Below, one piece after another: positions 63,238 through 64,000 of a stretch of DNA of 64,000 nucleotides. The notes below the pieces were generated by a model. The model ran no database searches. It was given only the letters and a program-made list of their open reading frames with translations, and was not told the origin of the DNA. The position numbers and the translations under genes are program-made. The first letter of the stretch is position 1. Each line of letters starts with the position of its first letter. Source of the stretch: Varroa destructor (taxonomy: Eukaryota > Arthropoda > Arachnida > Mesostigmata > Varroidae); contig NW_019211456.1 in the NCBI RefSeq assembly GCF_002443255.2, positions 22,437,061 to 22,501,060 on the forward strand, read 5' to 3'.

Positions 63238-64000
63238 CTACAGAAACACAATGAGTTGCGGTGTTAGCTTTTTTAACGACTATCTGTTGGTGGACTAGGA
63301 AAGAGGTGCATATAGAGTAGGCGAAGGTCGGTTCGGAACCTTTTCATTCTGTCTATTTAAATATAACCGTGCGAATTACGCCGGCGAACCACTACTGCGC
63401 TTGATTCATTTGGACCTGCGTGACCCCGAAGCACCTAGAAAACACTGAAAAAATTTTACGAAGCAGGTGCATCAATAGCGTTGGATCTTGCCCTCCTGGT
63501 AAGACATCGTAGGTCGTTAGCTTTAGCGACCTTCTTGACAAAGATGTATGGGGCGCCTGGGCAGCAGAAGCTATTAGTACCCGTCAAAGGATCCACAGAG
63601 CGATTTTTTACACAAGGACATAGTTTATGAACTTCGCAAGAAAATAATTGTGGTGACAGTAACAGCATCATTAAGCTGTTAGCAACGAGCACGCGTCACG
63701 AAAGAGTGAAAGTGGAATGAAGGACACAGGAGCAAAGTATCGCTGATTGCACAATACTTTATATAAATTGGATATCATAAAGGTCGAAGAGAAGTACATA
63801 GCTCTTTCGGCAATTACTTGTTCAGTACAGCAGCTATGATTGTGTGTACGAGTCTCTCGTACCGTGCAGCAATGAGGCCATAGGAAAAGGCTACGTTCAG
63901 AAAATATCTATGTACTGAAATACTGCTATTCAGTGTAATGGAGTATCATAATGGAGTGACAGTTATGCTTTACATAATACTGTTGAAGGAGGATTACCTG
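63238..64000. other. Upstream side of arrestin-like gene, exon not found
   Basis: The N-terminal exon must end in phase 1. Its only plausible donor in this stretch is CAG|GTAATCC at the extreme right (bases 63998-64000 would be exon). The minus frame at 63456-63692 is Cys-rich but not arrestin-like. Confidence 0.4.

Noticed and set aside
1..64000. CRISPR arrays, bacterial operons, rRNA or viral genes
   Set aside because: No direct-repeat array, Shine-Dalgarno-led dense genes, rRNA signature or viral polymerase or capsid motif was seen.

Overview
The window is eukaryotic nuclear DNA, A+T-rich and intron-rich. It carries two recognisable protein-coding genes, both on the minus strand, plus a dead mariner transposon. 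The intron/exon style, a kainate-like ionotropic receptor with an altered pore and the mariner relic suggest an arthropod. A mite or other chelicerate is my guess, but that is inference and no sequence comparison could be run.

Gene 1 (2835-45100, minus) is an ionotropic glutamate receptor. Thirteen exons can be chained with correct splice sites and matching phases into 729 uninterrupted codons: signal peptide, amino-terminal domain, S1, M1, M2 pore loop, M3 and most of S2. The last part (end of S2, M4, tail) lies beyond the left edge. The glutamate-contacting residues are kept, but the Q/R pore site is Phe and the M3 gate motif SYTANLAAF reads SYGTVLGDF. Exons 12 and 13 are separated by a 26.7-kb intron (3003-29748).

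That giant intron holds a decayed mariner element (about 11787-12815), microsatellites, several G+C-richer patches with overlapping open frames (notably 14.9-17.0 kb) and a weak two-exon candidate for a small secreted peptide on the plus strand (13364-14174). A second G+C-rich patch lies in intron 2 (40.2-42.0 kb).

Between the genes (45.1-53.6 kb) lies about 8.5 kb of A+T-rich DNA in which I recognise nothing. Gene 2 (53627-63237, minus) is an arrestin-domain-containing (alpha-arrestin type) protein in five visible exons encoding 288 residues to the stop codon; its N-terminal exon is past the right edge or touches it. It lacks a PPxY motif in its short tail.

The left 2.8 kb shows a tRNA-like B box (SINE-like), a strong hairpin next to it, and a 120-codon open frame running off the edge. 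The two genes share no obvious pathway: one is a membrane receptor, the other a cytoplasmic trafficking adaptor.
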